This document shows, in pieces, positions 1 through 11,379 of a stretch of DNA of 64,000 nt. Made by a program: the position numbers and the translations under genes. Each line of letters starts with the position of its first letter. The first letter of the stretch is position 1. The notes beneath the pieces were generated by a model. The model saw only the letters and a program-made list of their open reading frames with translations, made no database searches and was not told the origin of the DNA. Origin of the DNA: Labia minor (lineage: Eukaryota > Arthropoda > Insecta > Dermaptera > Spongiphoridae); assembly GCA_963082975.1 (NCBI GenBank), contig OY720348.1:62955719-63019718 (forward strand). The letters run 5' to 3'.

Positions 1-723
1 TACTCATAGACTATTTAAAGGCTTAAATAAATAAATAAATAAAATATTTGTTATATGTGCATTATATTTTTTTAATATTTAGCTATAATAAAGCAAATTT
101 CATAAAGTAATCAATTTATATAATATTCTATGTAAGTATGTATGTATGAAATGTCTGTATCATTATGAACTTAGCTACAAATTTACAATTTTACAATTTT
201 CAATTTTTATAGAATAAAATTTTAAAATAAAAAAAATATTTGAAATACAAATTGAAAATCTAATTTTTGATATTAATAATATTTATTTTATTATAAAATA
301 GAATTTATCAAGCATAATAAACATAAAAAGAAACCTATCAAAATTATTAATTTGTTACTAAGTTCAATTTTTAAAATTTTGTTTTGTTATTATTAAATAT
401 TGAAAAAAAAAAAATAAATAAATAAAATAAAAAAAATATTACGGTGATATGAATAAATTTATCAATTTTATATTTAAACATTGTATTGTTTTGTAAGTAT
501 TTCAAACAAAATTTTCTATAAATTATTATTATTCATCGATCTCGTGCGGCTAGAAGCCGCCTGACCCTCTAAGAAGAGTTTTATGCCACCGGCAGGATAT
601 GATGACGGGAACGGCTAGTATAAAATATAATATATAATTATAGACATGAATAATCATTATAACTATATATATAAATTAATTGAATTTTTTAAATATTTTT
701 ATATGATTTTAATTAAAAATTAG

Positions 724-763
<40 letters not shown>

Positions 764-838
764 GAAATTATTTTAATTAAATACATTTTTGAGAACGAAT
801 CATATAAAGAAAAAAAAAAGTATCGACAGATCAAATTT
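1..838. other. AT-rich intergenic DNA
   Basis: No coding signal is visible. The stretch is A/T homopolymers and short AT repeats, including a long poly(T) run at about 729-759. A small GC-richer patch at about 538-616 contains GCCACCGG and GACGGGAACG motifs. These resemble parts of the TTAA-flanked MITE at 26,463-26,545, so the patch may be a decayed relative. Confidence 0.5.
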
Positions 839-851
839 ATCCTAGACTAAT

Positions 852-1090
852 GAAAAGAGAGGAGTGGAATTGGTCGGACACAGGATGGAGGGGCAGCTGT
901 GGCTGTTTTAATCGAATGGGGTGGTTCCTTCTTTCTGACCCTATATGAGAAAATTTACCCCAAAGTATACCTTTCTCTCCAAAATGTTCAACGCCATGCC
1001 GGAATTAGAAAATCGATTATTTCTGATAAACAGCAAGAATTGTTAGTTAATCAAGCATTTAAGGCTAAGCATGGTGATATTTGTATATAA
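852..1090 (+). pseudogene. Unrecognised short coding-like fragment
   Basis: An open frame of about 78 codons runs from just after a stop at 851-853 to a stop at 1088-1090. There is no ATG near the start; the first usable start-like codon is GTG at 899. Its codon third positions are less AT-rich than the surroundings, and the translation looks like ordinary globular protein, for example QRHAGIRKSIISDKQQELL. I do not recognise the family, and I see no clear splice sites. It could be an exon remnant or a transposon-derived fragment. Function unknown. Confidence 0.25.
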
Positions 1091-1711
1091 TAATACTAAA
1101 GACGAATCAAATATCTCATCAACGAAGTACGACATCCAACAGTCAATTAAGTCAAGAATCTCTTTATTCAGTTGATAAATTGTCAAATATCCACCCTTCT
1201 GACTAATCAATTATTATTATTTATTTATTTATTTTTTTTTTTTTTTAAAGAACGAAGAATGGAAAATACTAATGTTCCAACGATTATTCCCGTATTGATA
1301 TTTTAATTTATTAAAAAAAACAACATCATTAAAATATCATTAAGACAAATTGTATAAAAACAATTAAATGTATTTTTATATACCTATATACATATATGAT
1401 AAATTTTCTTTGAAATCATTTAAATTAAATTATAAGAAATGAAGAGAAATTAGAATTGAAAAAATAAATAAATTTTCGTAGATAATTAATAAAACACAGG
1501 CATGAATATTATTCAGGAAGTTATTCTATTAAAATATTATTTATGTATTAATTTATCAAAAAAAAAAAAAAAAATATATATATATACATATATATTAATA
1601 AAATATTTAATTGAAAAATTATTAAATTTTTATGAAGCCCAGGCATATATATATATATATCTATATCTATAGTGTTAAAAAATAGTAAAATATTTAAAAA
1701 TACAAAAGAAG

Positions 1712-1908
1712 TTAATTAGGGAACGGCCGATGAGTAGACCAGGAACGCGATTGGTTGGGAATAATATAGAAAAGTAAAAAAGGAAGAAATTGGAAGAAGA
1801 TAGAAATAGAATCAAGGTGGCTTAGGATAGAGACGGTTGAAGGAATGTGATTGCTGCGGACATGAATTTCAATAGCAGTAGAGAGATAGATTAAATACAT
1901 ACACAATG
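1712..1908 (+). mobile_element. Non-LTR retrotransposon 3' tail, degenerate
   Basis: This matches two other tails in the window, at 44,300-44,580 and 52,085-52,280. All share the order: arginine-rich stretch, aspartate/arginine motif, a GGAATGTGRTTGCTGCGG-like block, then a short AT-rich end with GATAGATTAA. The translation has several stops. In insect LINEs this region lies at the C-terminal end of the reverse transcriptase polyprotein (GRPR...DRxRW). Confidence 0.5.
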
Positions 1909-1918
1909 TTTAGTTTTT

Positions 1919-2422
1919 ACTATCTCGCCAGAGATAGTATTGCGATCATGAAAATTTTCGATGTTGTGATTTTGATGTTTTTATACGTTTTGAAGGTCCC
2001 TGAAACATGGGGGGGGGTATGTATGTAGATAAGATTAAGCGAAAACGGTTTGAGCTAGAATAATGAAATTTGGTACACGGGTATTATTCAAAATTCGTAT
2101 TTTTCTCTCAAATTTTGAGAAATGTGGCTCTTTCGAACTTTCGAAAAATAAAGATATATGTTTGATAGTTTTTCTCATGATTAAAATTTCAGCTTGATTA
2201 AATCGCTGAAAATACCGGAATTAATTTTTTAACACTGCAAATCACTCGCCAGGACGTGGCGTGGTGCCATCAACAAAGAGCCAAACATGCGCTGGTTTAA
2301 TAAATATTATTTATTAATTTTAATTTATAATTTATAATTAATTTAATTTTAATTTATATATAATATATGTTTTATTTAATCCAATTCAAATAGCGAGATA
2401 GTCGAGTGGAGACACTCCAGCT
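1919..2422 (+). mobile_element. Repeat family B, copy 1 (hairpin-ended, Helentron-like)
   Basis: The 5' end is a perfect 8-bp stem with a GCCA loop (ACTATCTC / GAGATAGT). The 3' end carries GCGAGATAGT, the inverse of the 5' terminus, followed by GAGTGGAGACACTC (a small hairpin) and CCAGCT. Four other copies occur, at 27,052, 36,263, 39,383 and 61,118. The interior includes a conserved TTTGAGCTAGAATxATGxAATTTGG segment. This copy is internally shortened around 2005-2020, where a run of Gs appears. No coding capacity was seen, so it is non-autonomous. Confidence 0.75.
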
Positions 2423-2952
2423 TATTTATAATATATAAAATTTTGAACCCTTTCCTCAAAAAAGGTACCCTTAGGGGATGGTTGTTATTGATGAGCCGAA
2501 TCCTAAAATGGGCAAGTTTAATTTCACATCTACCGAGTTTTGTAGCAAACAAATTTCAAAGACACATTTTAATAATAATAACCGACTGAATAATAAAAAT
2601 CAATGTGCATTATTAAGTTTAATAACATTTACAATGTAATAATTAAATTCATAATTAATTTAAAATTGAATTAATGATAATTAACTCAGAATTTAATTTA
2701 ATTATTTATCCTAATAATTATAAATTAATAATGTAACGACAAGATAAGTGCTTCAGTTTTCATTTCTCCTTAAGAGTAGAGGGAATTTCCCGGTAAAATC
2801 AAGGAAACTAGACATCTTAAATGGGTCGATGACACAAGTTTTTTTTTATGCATATACATTTCAAATATCTCATCAACATTGAATATGTATTACTTATGAG
2901 TCTAGTATAATTAAAAACAATATATAATGTATCTGTTGCATTAACATATATA
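2423..2952. other. Intergenic DNA without recognised features
   Basis: AT-rich sequence with one slightly more complex patch at about 2440-2550. There is no open frame, repeat match or RNA fold that I can support. Confidence 0.5.
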
Positions 2953-3587
2953 CGAGGTTTGTTCAGAACAAATGATGAATTTTGAATTATTTCGAAAAGT
3001 ATTTATTTATTCATTAATATCCATTTTGTCCCCTTCAAATTAATTCCCCTCAGATATAATGCATTTATGCCAGCGCTTCCTCCATTTGCGAAGCACTTCT
3101 GAAACGCGCTTTTCGGTATGGCCATCATCTCGTTCTTCGATTCCGACTTTATCTCATCAATTGTGACAAAACGCTTTCCTTTTTTTGTTCTTTTCAGTTT
3201 TGGGAATAGGAAAAAGTCACAGGGAGCCAAATCTGCTGAATACGGAGGTTGAGGCATGATTACTGATTTGTTTTCGGACAAAAAAATCATTAACAAACAA
3301 TGATGTGTGAGCTGGTTCATTATCGTGATGCAGAATCCATGATTTGTTTTTCCACAATTCGGATCGTTTAAGCCGTAAAACTATGCATAACTTCCTTGTA
3401 GTATTCCTTATTAACAGTACGACCTGTTGGCAAGAACTCATAATGCACCACGTCATTGTAATCGAGGAAAACAGTGAGCAAAACCTTCACATTTGATGAA
3501 TTTGGCCTGCTTTTTTCGGTCTTGGCTCTTCTTTTTTTTTTTTTTTTTTTTGAGACAAAGATAACCTTTTCTTTTGAATAGACCTCG
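2953..3587 (-). mobile_element. mariner-family element, truncated and decayed
   Basis: The ends are inverted (CGAGGTTTGTTCAG on the left; the right end reversed reads CGAGGTCTATTCAAAA), each flanked by TA, the mariner target. The minus strand encodes the C-terminal half of a mariner transposase split over three frames. In order: a YEFLPTGRTVNKEYY-like segment, the HHDNEPAHTS motif with the second catalytic Asp, and PQPPYSADLAPCDFFLFPKL with the third. The N-terminal helix-turn-helix half and first catalytic Asp are missing. With at least two frameshifts and a stop it cannot encode active transposase. Confidence 0.88.
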
Positions 3588-3589
3588 TA

Positions 3590-4861
3590 TATATATATAT
3601 GGTATATATTACATTAGGCGTTGGTTTTATAAAAAATTCCTTTAAGCGGCACATCGATAACGACCTTCCCCTATCTATATTTTTTTAATTTTATATATTA
3701 GTAAAATGAGTAAAAATAATCACTTATGTATGAAAAATCTATGTTAATTGAGCAGCAGATATGTTGATAGTCAATATAGATGAATCAAGGTAACAGTGGA
3801 TATTTTCTGGTTACCTATTTTGTATAACTGAATAATTTGTAGTATCTGCAAGGAGAGGAATTAATTGTTTCTGATTCTAACCTCTTAGTACTAAATATAT
3901 CTAATAACTACAAAGCGACTATTTAAGATTTATTCTGTGTGATTCTTAAAAAAGTTATAGACCACAAAAACATTTTTAAAAATTCTGAACGATATAAAAT
4001 GATCTCCTAAAATGTAATGACTGAAGTGTTTTGTTTTTTGTTTTTTTTTTTATTTAAAAAACTATTAAAAACAAGTTTATGTGCTTTGTTAACTAAAAGA
4101 TTCTTTATTTGGTGAGTATTTGCTTCTAAAGTATAAGTAGTGAAAAAAACTTAAGTTTGTCTTATAAAGTTTGAAATCTAAATTTAGAATAATTTAAGAT
4201 TTCAATTGTTTTATAGATGAACAATTTTTTTTTCCAGTATTCTATAATCAGAATGGAATCAATTTCATGTATAATACAAGAATATTTAAACGAATTACTC
4301 CGGAGTAAAAAAAAAAAAATGAATCATAATTTTGTTATAAAGTTTTCGTTTTATAGAATGAAAATAGTGGGATCGTTTTCAGTATTGATTTAAAGCTCGT
4401 TTCTTCGTCAGAGTGAATATCTCAATAATCTATTGCCTCAGTGCAATGAGAATGAACAAAAAAAAAAAATTGTTCAATAGAAAACCAAATATATATAATC
4501 ATAGATCATTTTAATTTGGAATTTTATTTAAATATTCCGAAGGAAATGTCAATAGGAAGAAAATTATTAATATGAGATTCGTTTCTTGTATGGAAATGCT
4601 ACATTATTATATATTTAATAAAAACCAATAAATACGATAAATAAATAAGAAAGCGATTTGGGTGATATTGGATGTAGTTAGAAAATATGAGATTTGGTGG
4701 AAGGCGAATTGCAATTTCTTCCAAATGGAGTGATTATTGATTTTAATTTCATCTGAACACACTGACGACGAGTAACTAACACCGGAACAAAGAAAGAATT
4801 CCAACTCGTTTTTCATTTGAAAATCTTCATCTATATTTCTGGATAAGTTTTTGGAATCATG
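3590..4861. other. AT-rich intergenic DNA
   Basis: No gene supported. Contains (TA)n just after the mariner and several A/T tracts. A minus-strand open frame at 4607-4969 overlaps the hAT MITE beginning at 4870 and has no recognisable product; I treat it as chance. Confidence 0.5.
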
Positions 4862-4869
4862 GATTATAT

Positions 4870-5130
4870 CAGTGTTTCTCAACCTTTTAGTATTCAGGGC
4901 CCAATTTTCAATCATAATTTTCATCGCGCCCCTCCCCATCGGAAATGTTTCAGAGCATCTCAAAATCATTCATTTTTTTAGAACCGTATTGAAAAAAATT
5001 GATAAATAATCGAAAATGTTCAAAAGTTTGCCCACAAAATCATCTTAGCTTTTTTTTTAGAACCATAATCGAAATATGGGATATGTTCGCGCCCCCCTGA
5101 AGTGTGCGCCCCACAGGTTGAGAATCACTG
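4870..5130. mobile_element. hAT-type MITE (family E), copy 1
   Basis: Terminal inverted repeats are CAGTGTTTCTCAACC and GGTTGAGAATCACTG. The 8-bp target duplication GATTATAT is exact on both sides (4862-4869 and 5131-5138). Both features are diagnostic of the hAT superfamily. It is 261 bp with no coding capacity. Related copies lie at 9522, 23,992, 32,799 and 46,612. Confidence 0.92.
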
Positions 5131-5138
5131 GATTATAT

Positions 5139-5617
5139 ATTAAATTATCTTGGATGCGGACAAGCAAAGTTCATATAAACCATTTTTGGTCAGAAAATTA
5201 TCATTAGAATCACCAGTAATCTAATACATATCTATTTTCTTTAGTAATATTTCTTATTGAACATTTACAGTTTATATCAATAATATTATACTTATTATTA
5301 TTAATATTACTATTATTATTATTATTATTATTATCTGCAATAACTCATCTAAACAAATGAAAAATGAGCCTCCATTAAATTTATTTATTATTGCCAACAT
5401 TTGATAAATTAATTTAAATATTATTTATTTATCAAATGTTGACAATAATAAATATTTTGTGTAATTAGATTTAAATATTCGCGATCACCAACATTAATTA
5501 TTTTCATATTACCAACTTAACTATAAACATATTTTGATTTAATTTAAAAAATAAAAAAAATGTGTATTAATTCGAATTTTACAATTTAATTTTTTTTTTA
5601 ATTATTACTAAAAATAT
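5139..5617. repeat. AT-rich DNA with an ATT microsatellite
   Basis: Contains (ATT)n around 5300-5332. A short direct/inverted motif (TTTATTATTGCCAACATTTGATAAAT, seen again inverted about 60 bp later) forms a weak palindrome at 5380-5450. No gene supported. Confidence 0.45.
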
Positions 5618-5932
5618 GGGCTGTGGCCAGGAACAGCCTAACCGACGATTTCAAATAAATTAATTTCCAAACAACATTATATATATATATATATAAAGAA
5701 TAGAAAAAAAATATTTTTTTAAAACTCGAATGAAAATGACTAAATTATATTATCTCGGATTTCATTTTTAATTTAATTACTCAATTATTAATTAATACTA
5801 TATTTTAAGTGGAAAATTTCCGACAATGAATATAAAATTAACAAATTGCATGATTCGTGGAGATATGTAAAAATTTCTACATGGGAAATTTGATGTGAAA
5901 ACAATACCTTCCCTTCCTATCGTCGGCTGGTA
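5618..5932 (-). mobile_element. Repeat family A, copy 1 (internally deleted)
   Basis: Read on the minus strand it begins with the CCGACGATAGGAAGG end and finishes with CTGGCCACAGC. It keeps the conserved parts AATTTATTTGAAAT, CCGACAATGAATATAAAATTAA and TTCGTGGAGATATGTAAA. It lacks the roughly 200-bp middle carrying the CCGGAAACCGGAAG and GTCCGTCTGTCC segments found in other copies. Confidence 0.7.
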
Positions 5933-6801
5933 AAATTGAGAAAAAAAATATTAATTATATTCTTACATAGATGTGTTGAAAATTTTAAATAGTTATTTTA
6001 ATTACTTTATAGTATATATATTTATATATATGTTATCATCTTGTGATTAATTTTAACAAATGAATAAGAAAAAAAAAATCAATATTTTTAGAGAGGAGAT
6101 TGAGAAACCTTGAAGGTGAAATAATACCGATTTAATAATAATAGGAATAGGAGACCGGTTGAAAGGACTTGATTTTAAAATAATTAAATAAAATAAAAAC
6201 TACAAGACTTATCAATTCAGAAAATGTTAAAATATGGTTTTGATAATTATTTGAGTTTTTGAAGGGTCTCTGATTAATTTTCTCCCTAGAATTACCCGTC
6301 AACGTTAATCTATTTAGTGCCAATCCACAAACCGAGAGTCATTAAGCACGTGCCTTTAACTTTCCTTGTTGGTCATTGAATTCCCTTAATTTAAATGCAA
6401 TTATTATTCCATTTTCTCCAAAATTCACGATTTATCGAATTTTTTTTTTTTTTTATAATAAAGTGTAATGAATGAAATGATATAATTAGATATAGAAAGA
6501 CATTTAGTTTAATATTCTAAAAGAGGAATGAAAAATTTTGTTATGAATCATACTATTTTTTTTTTCAATTAATTCGATTAAAAAATATTTAAAGTAAGCA
6601 TAATTAATGTAGAAATTAATAAAAATATAGAATGAAATTAATCGCTTAAAATTTGTTAATTAATGCTAGAAAATATGAATAATAAATAACACGAAATAAA
6701 ACTTCTTATAGTTTTATATATGATATATGTGTATGTTGATATAGAATTAATTAATTAAATCAAAGTATTTCAAATATTTATTGAAATTAATATATAAAAC
6801 T
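5933..6801. other. AT-rich intergenic DNA
   Basis: No gene, repeat match or RNA fold that I can support. Homopolymer runs dominate; a slightly GC-richer patch lies at about 6230-6370. Confidence 0.45.
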
Positions 6802-7291
6802 GAGCTGTGGTCAGGAACAGAACCAACCGATTTGAAATAAATTAATTTCCAACAACATTTTATATATATATTTAAAGTGTAAAAAAAAAATATTTTTAAA
6901 ACTTGAATTAAAATGACTAAATTATATTATCTTGGTTTTTATTTTTAGTTTATTTACTCAATCATTAATTACTACTATATTTTAAGTGAAAAATTTCCGA
7001 CAATGAATATAAAATTAATACTTTGAAAAATACCACTTCCGGTTTCCGGATATCCGATACTCCAAAAGTTGATGAATTCATGCTACTGATGCATTAAGTA
7101 AATATATCACATTTTATCAAAATCCGTTGAGCCGCTCAAGTTATACACGCCGATACGGACACACAACGGACAGACGGACAGGCCTCATGCTAATGCTTTT
7201 TTCTGTTAACTAAATGCATGATTCGTGGAGTTATGTAAAAATCTCCACATGTGAAATTTGATGTGAAAAGAATACCTTCCCTCGGTCGATA
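6802..7291 (-). mobile_element. Repeat family A, copy 2
   Basis: Nearly full-length in minus orientation. It has the CACAGCTCA end at the left, TTTCCGGATATCCGATACTCC, the GTCCGTCTGTCCGTTGTGTG block with a TTGAGC/CGGCTC segment, the TCTCCACATGTGAAATTTG block and a shortened CGACCGAGG end at the right. No open frame is conserved between copies, so it appears non-coding. Confidence 0.78.
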
Positions 7292-8052
7292 AAAAATAAT
7301 TATTATATATATAACAGTTAAAGAATAAAATTACAGTGAGTGAACTAGTTGGTGCATGCTTTCACTTGTTGTTTTAGTGAAAGTATACATTATTTCAAAT
7401 TATATATACTGTAGTCTCGTCAATGCATTTAGTAAATAGTGAGTGTATCCATCCATTGATTCGCATTAGTGATAGTATTAGTTGAATGATTCTAACCTCA
7501 AAATTTTAAAGATTAGATTTATTAATAATAATTTCTTGGATAAAAATAACACTAAAATCGATTTTTATAAAAATTCTGAAAAAATAATGAGAGTGCCATT
7601 AATAATAAATTATTCAAAATGCATAAAGAAAAATGAAAGTGGTATAAAACATAATTTATTAATTATTAATTCTCAATACGACGACCACCCTTCAACGACC
7701 GAAGATTGGTATATAATAATAAATTTAGAAGTCTGACAGTAAGTAATAAACAAATCATTGAAATACTTTAATCTACAGTAGAAAGTGTATACAATAACTA
7801 TGTATTAGAAATGTTCGTAAATTTAATTTATTAATAAGTTTAGTTAAAGTATACTTTAGCTAGTGGGTGTATACATTAACGTAGTTGATGCTTTAACTGT
7901 AACAAATATATACGAGTATTTAGATTACTATTTTGACATTGCTATATTTATATTTTTTTCAATCTTTTTTAAAATAAACTCTTTTGGAAATTATACTATA
8001 TTCCACTTAAATGCTTATAGAATTTAACAGTTAATTAATCAAATGCAATCTT
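7292..8052. other. AT-rich intergenic DNA with an isolated open frame
   Basis: An 84-codon frame at 7482-7736 (plus strand) is Asn/Lys/Ile-rich, has no recognisable domain and lies in composition like its surroundings. I do not call it a gene. Two related motifs (GTGAAAGTATACATTA near 7377 and TTAAAGTATACTTTAG near 7845) bracket this stretch, so it may be an old unrecognised repeat. Confidence 0.35.
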
Positions 8053-8688
8053 TTTACCGACCGACGATAGTAAGGGAGGTATTGTTTTCACACCAAATTT
8101 CACATGTGGAGATTTTTACATATCTCCACGAATCATGCATTTTCTTAACAGAAAAAAGTATTGTTAGCATGATGTCTGTCCGTCCGTCCGTCCGTCCGTA
8201 TAGATGTGTACAGCCTGAACGGCTTAACCGATTTTGATGAAATTTGGTATATTTACTTAATGCATCAGTGGGATGAATTGATCAACTTTTGGTGCAAATC
8301 CGGAAACCTGAAGTGGTAGTATTAGCGATTGACGATAGGAAGGGAAGGGTTATTTTCACACCAAATTTCACATGAGGAGATTTTTTTACATATCACCACG
8401 AATGTATTGGTTTATCCTCGAGAAAAATCATATTTATTAGTTTTTTCTTAATTTAAAATTATATGACGTCACCTAGCCCTTCATGACGTCACAGCCTCGG
8501 GTAACGCCGGCTACTTCAGCTAAATATTATAAATAAAATAAAATAAAAAATATTTATGTTCTATCCATATCTGTTTTTTATTACATTAATAGATATATTA
8601 AAATTATTTGAAATTGTTTCTGTAGCTGGAAACTAATTTATTTCAAACCGTCGGTCGGTTCGGACCTGGCCACAGGTCAACTTATTTT
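8053..8688 (+). mobile_element. Repeat family A, copy 3 (subfamily with 3' GACCTG hairpin)
   Basis: Starts TTTTTACCGACCGACG. About 20 nt before its end it has the inverse CGTCGGTCGGT, followed by the hairpin GACCTG-GCCA-CAGGTC (6-bp stem, GCCA loop). Its interior is chimeric: from about 8410 to 8600 it carries a segment shared with family D (AAAAATCATxTTTATTAGTTTTTTCTTAATTT). The copy at 56,309 has the same chimeric layout, so this is an inherited subfamily and not a one-off insertion. Confidence 0.82.
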
Positions 8689-9387
8689 ATATTAATTATA
8701 ATTTCATTAATTTTACTTCATAATTTGTTGGAATATTAGCGGATTATTAATTAATTATTAATTAATAATTTATTATTAATATTTTAAGTAAATTATATAT
8801 ATATATATATTTAAAATTTAATTTAATAAACACAATTCAATTTAAAAAAAAAAATAGGTTTTTTAAATAAATAATTTAAAATGAATTATAAAGAAAAAAT
8901 CTCGATTTTCGTATTCGAATTTCATTATCCTTCTTATTGTTAATTATAAATAGGTCTTGTTTTGCCCAGGGTTGTTTTCCTATTGTGCATCGAAAAGACA
9001 GGTGGTCTTTTGTCGTTTCCCTTTGCGCTCGGCCTGGTGTAAATAGAAATGGAATTCATTATCCATATTAGATGTTCGCCTACTGGTTTAGAAATAAAAA
9101 TAAAAGTCAAAAATAATTATATTATTTATTTATTGAAAATGTAAGACGGATCGATGTACAAGATACAATATTATATTGTAATATAATTAATTTATTTAAT
9201 CATTTTGTTTTGTTTTTTTTATACAATGAAAATTTTTTTTTTTTCTGATTCAATAAATCTTGAAGCTCAAAAAGCTGAAAAAATTTAGAGATCTACTCAA
9301 ATAGAGACAAATATTAATATAATAAATTAATATATTATTGTTATTTATTTATTTATTAATTTTACTTTATAGAATTTAAATTTAAAG
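8689..9387. other. AT-rich intergenic DNA
   Basis: No gene supported. A slightly more complex patch at 8950-9060 has no open frame longer than a few tens of codons and no match to other parts of the window. Confidence 0.45.
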
Positions 9388-10140
9388 TACCTGGTTCACC
9401 GAGCCACCGTTCGGTCATTAAAAAGATTATTCCTTATGAACTATCAATATTTAAGATTAAGATTATTATTTAAAATAAATAAGCGACAGAATATATGAAA
9501 CACTTTCAAATAATTTAAATTAATTTTTTTTTTAGAACCATATTGAAAAAAAAATTTAGAAAAAAAAGTGGGAAATGTTTAAGAACCTAGTCCGAAAAAT
9601 GTTTTTACCTTCTTTTTTTTAAGAACCAAATTGAAAAAATTTATAAAAAAAAGTCGGAAATGTTTAAGAGCTTCTTTACATTTGTAATAATTTGGCGGCA
9701 CATTTTGATAATCTCGCGGCACACAAAAGTGCCTCTGCACAGTGGTTGAAAATCACTGCCTTAAACGTACGTAGTATTAATGCACTCAAAGATAGAAAAG
9801 TATGTTCTGTGGATATAACATAATATATATTTCGAAATTTGATTACAAAATATTATTAAAATAAATATTTTTATAATTTTATTTTAATTTATAATATTTT
9901 GTATTTATAAGTCCGACGTTGTCCGGCGCCATTTTTTTTTATTATTAAAATTCCTATTTTAAATTAAGAAAAAACTAACAAAGATGATTTTTCGCGAAGC
10001 TGAACTCAATACATATCGATTTTTCTTTATAAATATTATCTATGGTGTGAATTTCAAAAAAAATCCTTCGAGCAGTTTAATATTTCAAAAATACAAAAAA
10101 TATATATATATACAATTTTTGCTAGTATAATAAGATAAGA
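9388..10140 (-). mobile_element. Repeat family D, copy 1, with nested hAT MITE
   Basis: On the minus strand D begins CTTATCTTATTATACTAGC and contains the conserved GAAATTCACACCATAGATAATATTTATAAAGAAAAATCGAT-type segment. It then has the AACAACGCCGGAC-like segment, the TATATCCACAGAxCATACTTTTCT segment, and ends at GGTGAACCAGGTAC. Other copies lie at about 21,921, 26,994, 27,921, 35,990, 37,903 and 61,046. A hAT MITE interrupts it at about 9522-9758. No coding capacity recognised. Confidence 0.75.
9522..9758. mobile_element. hAT-type MITE (family E), left-truncated, inside D
   Basis: The right terminus AGTGGTTGAAAATCACTG and internal GAACCATATTGAAAAAAA, GGCGGCACA and TCTCGCGGCACAC motifs match the intact copy at 32,799-33,040. 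The left inverted repeat is missing or decayed, so I cannot show a target duplication. It separates two parts of D copy 1, so it inserted after D. Confidence 0.75.
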
Positions 10141-10619
10141 TTAATAAAATGTTTATTATAAATGATTTTATACTCAATGAATATCAATCAAATTCTAATT
10201 GAATTTCTTTCCAAGATGTTTTTATATTTTTAAATATTTTTGAAAATGTTTATGTTATTATTATTTATTTATAAAAGAAATATCAAATATCCTTTAAGGG
10301 AAATTAATTTCTCTTTTTTAAGCAAAAAAAAAAAAAAAAAAGAAGGAAATATGAAATGATAGATTTTATTATCAATAAACATTCTTCAATATCAATAGGA
10401 AGAATATTATAAAGGGATTCTGTTCAATAAAAGATCTAGGATATTTCCCTCTATTAAATTCATTTCATATTATGCATATTTCATATTTGAAATCATATTA
10501 AAACGAGGGAATAATAAAAAATGCAAAACTTCGGTCATGGCCCCATTATAAAATCTCATTTTGACCATTGGGAATGGAAAAAAAAATAAAACGAGAAGTG
10601 TTAAAAGATTATTTAAAGA

Positions 10620-10815
10620 AAGAAATTCACACGTCTCGTGAGTAAATTTTAGAATGCGGCGTGGTTACTCGTTATTAGGATTCCTTCATGTATTGGATAG
10701 TCGTCTCGACGACGAGGAGGAGCACACAACCCGGTATAAAGCAATGACGAAACACCCCAGCATCAATTAGAAAACTATTTCATTCGCTTGTCTAAGATTA
10801 TAAGAATAACGATGA
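10620..10815 (+). promoter_or_regulatory. Possible core promoter (TATA plus initiator)
   Basis: In a locally GC-richer patch, GGTATAAAG lies at about 10,733 and ATCAATT about 27 nt downstream. That spacing fits an arthropod TATA box and initiator. No convincing coding exon follows, so the match may be chance. Confidence 0.22.
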
Positions 10816-10926
10816 AAATTTGAAAATACAACGTTAACAATAAAATAAATATTCACTTAAAAGGATTGATTATCTATTAATAGATATTGATATGTAAGTA
10901 TAGGGACGGGTAAAATTAAATACCAA

Positions 10927-10975
10927 GGTGGCGCTGTTGTCGGGCAATGGATTGCCCGATAATAGCGCCATCCAG
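10927..10975. repeat. Near-perfect palindrome (hairpin of about 20-bp stem)
   Basis: GGCGCTGTTGTCGGGCAAT is followed almost at once by ATTGCCCGATAATAGCGCC. The arms pair apart from two mismatches. It is GC-richer than its surroundings and could be a miniature foldback element or transcribed hairpin. Confidence 0.6.
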
Positions 10976-11313
10976 GAGTTTCATTTTTTCTCGTCAATAT
11001 ATATTAAATTTGTAAGAAAGGTAATGAAAAAAACTTCTTGTGTAATTTTAATTAAATCTATTTTTGTGGTGATATTAAATTCGAAATTCAACCTTTCCTA
11101 TTCCTGGGGATATCTCGTAATTTCACCCATTTTGTTCATCATCCCATCCGCCCCTGCTCTTGATGTCATGTCTATATAAACGAACTTCTCGCTCGTCTGT
11201 CAAATTTTATTACATATCATACATGTTACGTATTCCAGTATAACGAATATTTTCTTAGAATTTAAAAAAAATTCAAATTTTTAGTATATATTTCAATAAA
11301 AAGTTTCCATTAA

Positions 11314-11379
11314 AACACCACATATTTGTATAATTTATTTAACTAAATAAATAAATAAATTATATAAATATGTGGTGTT
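11314..11379. mobile_element. Tiny TTAA-flanked MITE
   Basis: A 66-bp inverted repeat (AACACCACATATTT ... AAATATGTGGTGTT) sits between two TTAA tetranucleotides (11,310-11,313 and 11,380-11,383). TTAA duplication is characteristic of the piggyBac superfamily. It is far too small to code. Confidence 0.6.

Noticed and set aside
4607-4969. 120-codon minus-strand open frame
   Set aside because: It runs into the hAT MITE with its 8-bp duplication at 4870 and has no recognisable product.
7482-7736. 84-codon open frame read as a gene
   Set aside because: Asn/Lys/Ile-rich translation typical of AT-rich chance frames, no domain, no splice or start context that stands out.
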